From Gentiana macrophylla (lineage: Eukaryota; Streptophyta; Magnoliopsida; Gentianales; Gentianaceae): 64,000 nt of DNA. The stretch covers positions 496,001 through 560,000 of the forward strand of contig JAOBSW010000762.1 in the NCBI GenBank assembly GCA_026214975.1, given 5' to 3'. The notes below the pieces were generated by a model that did not search any database, was not told where the DNA came from, and worked only from the letters and a program-made list of their open reading frames with translations. Positions 59,460 through 64,000 of this stretch are shown here, one piece after another. The translations under genes were made by a program, and so were the position numbers. The number at the start of each line of letters is the position of its first letter. The stretch's first letter is position 1.

Positions 59460-62400
59460 TATGGTAATCGAGGACGGGGGCGTGGTCAAGGCAGAGGCCG
59501 CAGACGTGGACCACCCCCTCTGGGTGCCCCTCAATGTCAGTTATGTGAACGCTATGGTCATACGGTTCGTGAATGCTGGTATCGTTTTGATCAAACCTTT
59601 GCTCCTGGAAATCCACCGCCTCGCCCACCCCGCCAAAACCCGCCGCAAGCCTATTCTATGATGCCCCAAGCTCAGCCATACACATCGGACTGGATCCCTG
59701 ATACTGGTGCTACCCACCACACCACCAACAATTCCCGCAACCTAAATTTCTCTGCTGATGCTTATGATGGCCCTGAAAAATTGCACATCGGTGATGGTAC
59801 AGGTTTGAATATCACCCATTATGATTCTTCTCTTCTTTCCACCCCTTCCATTCTTATGTTCTTAATAATGTCTTGGTTGCCCCCTCCCTCTTTACTAATC
59901 TTCTCTCAGTATCCCAATTTGCTAAAGATAACTCTGTCTACTTTGAATTTCACCATAATTATTTTCTTGTGAAGGACTACTCGGGCCGCATCCACCATCG
60001 GGGCTTTCTTAGGCATGGCCTCTATCACTTCTCCAAATCTTTCAATCACTTCCCCACTCAAGCTCTTCTCTCCAGTCGCTCCAACGTCGCTCAATGGCAT
60101 CAGCGTCTAGGACATTGTTCTTATCCTGTTTTGTGTCAATGTTTGCCTCAGAATAATATTTCGGCCCCTTCCACTGCCCCTACGTCTGTTTGTGTCGCAT
60201 GTCAAATGGCCAAGAGCCATCGTCAGTCCTTACCGGCCTGTGTCGCAGTTTACTTCTTCGAGTCCTTTAGATTTGATATATTCTGATGTATGGGGCCCGT
60301 GTGCCGAAGACTCAATTTATGGTAATAAATATTATGTGAGTTTTTTAGATGATTATACAAAATATTTATGGCTCTATCCTATTCGGTTAAAATCTGATGT
60401 TGAATCTGTTTTTCCTCAATTTAGTGCCCTTGTAGAACGCCTTTTCAACACTAAAATCAAAGCTATTCAAACAGATTGGGGTGGCGAATATTGTCGTCTC
60501 ACGACCCTTTTTACGTCCCTTGGCATTGAACATTGTCGTTCTTGTCCCCATACTTCTGAGCAAAATGGTGCCATTGAGCGGCGGCATCGTCACATTGTCG
60601 AAGTCGGTCTTTCGCTTCTTGCCCACTCTCATCTTCCTCTTCCCTTTTGGGAAGACGCTTTTCTCACCGCCACTTATCTCATAAATCGCCTACCAACTCG
60701 TGTCCTTAATCACGTCTCCCCTTACGAAATGGTCCATCATCGTCTCCCTGATTATGGCTTTCTCCGCGTTTTTGGCTGTGCTTGTTGGCCCCACCTCTGC
60801 GCCTATAATAACCATAAAACCGACGCTTCTAAGACGTGTATTTTCCTTGGTTATAGCCCTACTCACCATGGCTATAAATGCCTTGACCTTAGCACGGGTC
60901 GTATATATGTTTCCCGGCATGTCGTCTTCGATGAAGCTTCCTTTCCGTACACCGCTTCCTCATCCGCCCCTATCTTGGATCCTGAATCTATCGTCTCCCT
61001 GCCATCCGCTATTACTCTCCCTACTCCTACTTTACCTCCGCCGCCTCAACAAGCTTCTTCTCCTTCACCTCCCATTCCATCTTATGACCCTGACTCACCG
61101 ACCTCATCTCCACCATCAACGTCTGCATCTGAATCTGTATCCCCATCTCCTTCTCCTCGTCCGCCCTCCCCACCTCCGCATCAGATGGTTACCCGGTCTA
61201 AAACCAATTCTCTCAAGCCTAAACAACTTCCTACAGACTTTGTGCGCTACCCGCTTCCCCACGCCTTCACCACTTCCCTTCAGCCCACTGAACCAGCTAC
61301 TTTTACCGATGCTCTTAAGTCCCGTGATTGGAGAGATGCCATCCGAGATGAGTTCAATGCCTTGGTCCAGAACGACACGTGGGACCTTGTTCCGTTTTCT
61401 CCTCGGATGAATGTTCTTTGAAATAAATGGGTTTTTCGTATCAAGCGTCATGCTGATGGTCATATTGAGCGCTATAAGGCGCGTCTTGTTGCAAAGGGTT
61501 TTCATCAGGAAGCTGGGGTCGATTATTCTGAGACTTTTAGTCCGGTTGTTAAACCGGTTACTATCCGTATATTACTTTCTCTTGCTATCTCACGCAATTG
61601 GGTTATTCGACATGTTGATGTTCAGAATGCGTTTTTACATGGTTTTCTCTCCGAGGATGTCTATATGCAGCAGCCTCAGGGTTTTCGTCACCCTGACTTT
61701 CCTTCTCATGTCTGCAAATTAAAACACAGTCTCTATGGTCTTCGCCAAGCTCCTCGGGCTTTGTTCTCGCGGTTCACGGATATTCTACGCACTTTTGGCT
61801 TCTTCCCTTCCAAGGCCGACACATCACTCTATATATATACTCGTGGATCTGACTCTGTTTTTGTCTTAATTTATGTTGATGATGTCTTGATTATGGATAC
61901 TTCGGAATCTCTTGTTACCGCTACTATATCCCACTTGTCCTCTCATTTTCCAGTCAAGGACCTAGGCCCGCTCTCTTATTTTTTGGGTATTGAAGCTATT
62001 CGTACTCCTGAGGGTCTTCTGCTTAGCCAACGCAAATACATTCACTCTTTGCTCTGTCGTGCCCACATGCAAACGGCTAAGCCGTGTATCACACCTATGG
62101 CGTCTAATCTTCGGCTTAGTGCTAATGATGGTCAGCCCTTCGAGGATGCTACTCTTTATCGCAGCATTGTTGGTGGTCTCCAGTGCCTCAGTTTCACCCG
62201 TCCGGACATTGCATTCGCAGTTCATAAAGTATGTAAGTTCATGCATGCTCCTCGTACCACTCATTGGGTTGCCGTCAAGCGTATTCTCCGCTACTTGAAA
62301 CATTCTATCCATGATGGTCTTCTCATTCGGCCTGCCACTTCCACGCTCCTTCAGGCCTTCTCTGATGCTGATTGGGCCTCTGATCCTGATGACCGCCGTT

Positions 62401-62876
62401 CTATTGGTGCGTTCTGCATTTTCTTGGGTAGTAATTTAATTAGTTGGCGCTCCAAGCAACAACTCACCGTTGCTAAGAGTAGTACGGAGGCCGAGTATAA
62501 GGCTCTATCTCATGCTGCTGCCGAGTTGCAATGGATCTCGGCTCTTTTGTCTGAGATGCGGGTTTCCCAACCTCAGGCTCCTACGTTATGGTGTGACAAC
62601 ATTGGCGCGACTTATCTTACTGCCAATCCAGTCTTCCACGCTCGCACTAAACATATCGAGATTGACTTTCATCATGTCCGCGAACTTGTTGCGGCTCGCA
62701 AGCTCAATGTTGCTTTCATTTCTTTCAAAGATCAGCTCGCTGACGTCCTTACTAAGCCCCTTGGCCATGTTCGTTTCACCGATCTCAAGCACAATCTCCA
62801 TGTCCATTCCATTCCCATGGGATTGCGGGGGCGTATTGACGAGTCTCTAAGCCTTGGCCAACAAGTAGCCACCTAG
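59460..62876 (+). pseudogene. Copia gag-pol polyprotein (partial gag, PR, INT, RT, RNH), lightly broken
   Basis: Domains in order: an Arg/Gly-rich tail and zinc knuckle CQLCERYGHTVREC (59550-59590), protease DTGATHH near 59700, GAG-pre-integrase WHQRLGH near 60095, integrase with DVWGP, DDYTKY and DWGGEY (60285-60490), a Pro/Ser-rich linker, RT with [21 protein letters not shown] and YVDDVLI (61470-61895), and RNase H with [13 protein letters not shown] and STEAEY (62365-62495). It ends in [10 protein letters not shown]. Three kinds of damage are visible. A frame change near 59810-59880 is compensated by another near 60220-60240, and a single TGA at 61419-61421 precedes NKWVFRIK. Most of gag is missing. 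Otherwise the frame is open to 62876. Catalytic motifs look intact. Confidence 0.9.
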
Positions 62877-62992
62877 ACTAGGGTTTTATTATTATTGTTT
62901 TATGTTCCGTATTTACCCTTATTGTACTCTTATATAAACAATCTATTGTACACAGTTGAAATCAATGAGAATACCCTTTTACAACTCTAATA
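62834..62992 (+). repeat. 3' LTR (159 bp)
   Basis: It begins TATTGACGAGTC after GATTGCGGGGGCG and ends CAACTCTAATA. It is the same length as the 5' LTR with about five substitutions. Confidence 0.92.
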
Positions 62993-64000
62993 CAAATCAA
63001 TACAAGTGTAGCGGGTGCAGACGATCTGAATATTTAACTGATCAAGTACATTAACCAAAATATTCAAGTTCAAATACAACAAGAACTAAAAGCACTGCTG
63101 ATCAACATATTACAAAAGTATGTTCTAAGATCAGTTCCACAAAAAAGTTCACCAGATTCAGTAAATGACAGAACAACACTAAACTGATCAAGCTAGGCCG
63201 AACTCTCAATTGACTTTCAGAGGTGATAGTTGAACCAAAAAGGGTAGGACTATCAAGCCTGATAATCAGTCTTGAGGACAAAGTGTTCAGCGGATCAGAA
63301 AGAGCACCAGGCCGCCTATTACACGAATTATGCTTATACAGATACAACAACTTGCAAGCAGTAGATTTTTCACAAAAGATATACTTAGCAAACTGGGATT
63401 AGTGCAATATCAGCAAGCCAAGAGCAACAGTACATCAGGTTAAGTAAACAGTTTCAGCAGGCAAAAAATGAACAGATGGCAGATGGGGTGTACAGAAAAC
63501 AGCCAAGTGAGTGCAGCAGGTTTCTCAAGGATTATGTGCAGCTTAGTGAAGGTGAATGCACAACAGGTTTAGCAACAAAACAAGTTCAGGTTTGTGCAAG
63601 AGAGCAAGGCAGTCAAAAGATAGCAGATTATCAGATTGAACAATTTCACACAGAGCCAAGCACAAAGGTCAAAATAGTGACAATAATTTCAACACTTAAA
63701 CTCTATAAGTTTGAGTTAGTATTGAAATTTAGTGATGGTAACAATTAAGGGGATAAACACAAGGTTCTAGCTTCAGTGAGCAAAGCTACACACTAGAACT
63801 GAAGCCACAACCTTTTCAGCCTTATGCTCAAGGCAGTGAACTTGGTAACACAACCAATTCACAGGTTTCAACCTTCAAAAACTGAGGTGCATATTTCACC
63901 ACTGAATAAGAACAAAACACAACAAAACACTCAATCCGAAATGCAGAATTACCCAGGATCAGATTGTGAAGAAATATGGACAGCAGGCCAGAATCCTCTC

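Larger units (their letters stand above)
59080..62992 (+). mobile_element. Nearly intact copia retrotransposon, 3.9 kb
   Basis: 159-bp LTRs, a perfect CAAAT target duplication (59075-59079, 62993-62997), a PBS TGGTAGCAGAGC at 59239-59250 and a purine tract before the 3' LTR. The two LTRs differ at about five positions by eye, so this is the youngest insertion in the nest. Short LTRs suggest an Ale/Retrofit-like lineage. Gag is largely missing. Confidence 0.93.
58506..64000 (-). repeat. SIRE-like copia 5' LTR, interrupted by a copia element
   Basis: On + it starts TGTTGGATCGATAATAACGC at 58506, two bases from the PBS, with a G-run and TTGAATAGAG close by, as in SIRE LTR ends. It continues to 59079, is split by the copia at 59080-62992, and resumes at 62998. 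The outer end (reverse complement of TGTTGAGTATTTTG) is not reached by 64000. A 90-codon frame at 63476-63748 lies in this LTR and is unlikely to be a gene. Confidence 0.65.

Noticed and set aside
60700..61410. 236-codon plus frame
   Set aside because: An alternative frame of the copia integrase/linker region; the other frame carries all conserved motifs.
63476..63748. 90-codon plus frame near the window end
   Set aside because: It falls in the SIRE-like LTR continuation and shows no domain or conserved context.

Overview
The window is plant nuclear DNA, almost certainly from a eudicot. It is AT-rich and intron-rich, and it is packed with nested LTR retrotransposons (Ty1/copia and Ty3/gypsy with tRNA-Met and tRNA-Asp type primer-binding sites), a Mutator-like element and several MITEs. 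The sequence does not identify the species. Only two host genes look intact. The rest of the window is transposon sequence or pseudogenes.

Layout. 1-10.3 kb: a decayed copia element with a 1,968-bp 3' LTR, gypsy and copia LTR remnants, and a DUF4283 gene fragment cut off at an LTR edge. 10.3-20.4 kb: an AGC-VIII protein kinase of the D6PK type (+ strand, two coding exons, 704 residues). Its single coding intron has grown to 5.77 kb through insertion of a decayed copia element with an AAGCT target duplication. 20.4-23.3 kb: tandem repeats, a Stowaway MITE, a foldback MITE and a broken AT-hook/PPC (AHL) gene. 23.6-32.8 kb: leucine carboxyl methyltransferase 1 (LCMT1; SBI1 in Arabidopsis) on the minus strand. 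I assembled it from 13 short exons giving a continuous 340-residue frame; one intron is GC-AG and one carries a hAT-like MITE. 33-41 kb: a decayed MULE of the Ulp1-carrying (KAONASHI-like) type, with a plant-mobile/coiled-coil/Ulp1-like gene on + facing a MULE transposase on -.

41.3-64 kb is a transposon nest. A truncated copia element (LTR and gag) is cut by a gypsy-type LTR fragment. That fragment holds a minus-strand solo LTR with a perfect ACTGA target duplication, from the same family as the 3514-5481 LTR. The solo LTR is itself split by a 7.4-kb gypsy element that has two LTRs, a tRNA-Asp PBS and a PPT but no pol (LARD-like). After it come an Athila/Tat-like gag broken only by TGA codons, a minus-strand SIRE-like copia with gag but no pol, and, inside that element's LTR, a nearly intact 3.9-kb copia with 159-bp LTRs and a CAAAT duplication.

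The two host genes have no operon-like link. By family knowledge D6PK-type kinases phosphorylate PIN auxin exporters at the plasma membrane, and LCMT1 methylates the C-terminal leucine of PP2A catalytic subunits. I found no wholly new system. The most informative items are the fully resolved LCMT1 model, the Ulp1-carrying MULE, the palindrome-rich non-coding gypsy element, and the insertion order that can be read from target duplications. All exon borders and similarities were read by eye and need transcript or profile-search confirmation.
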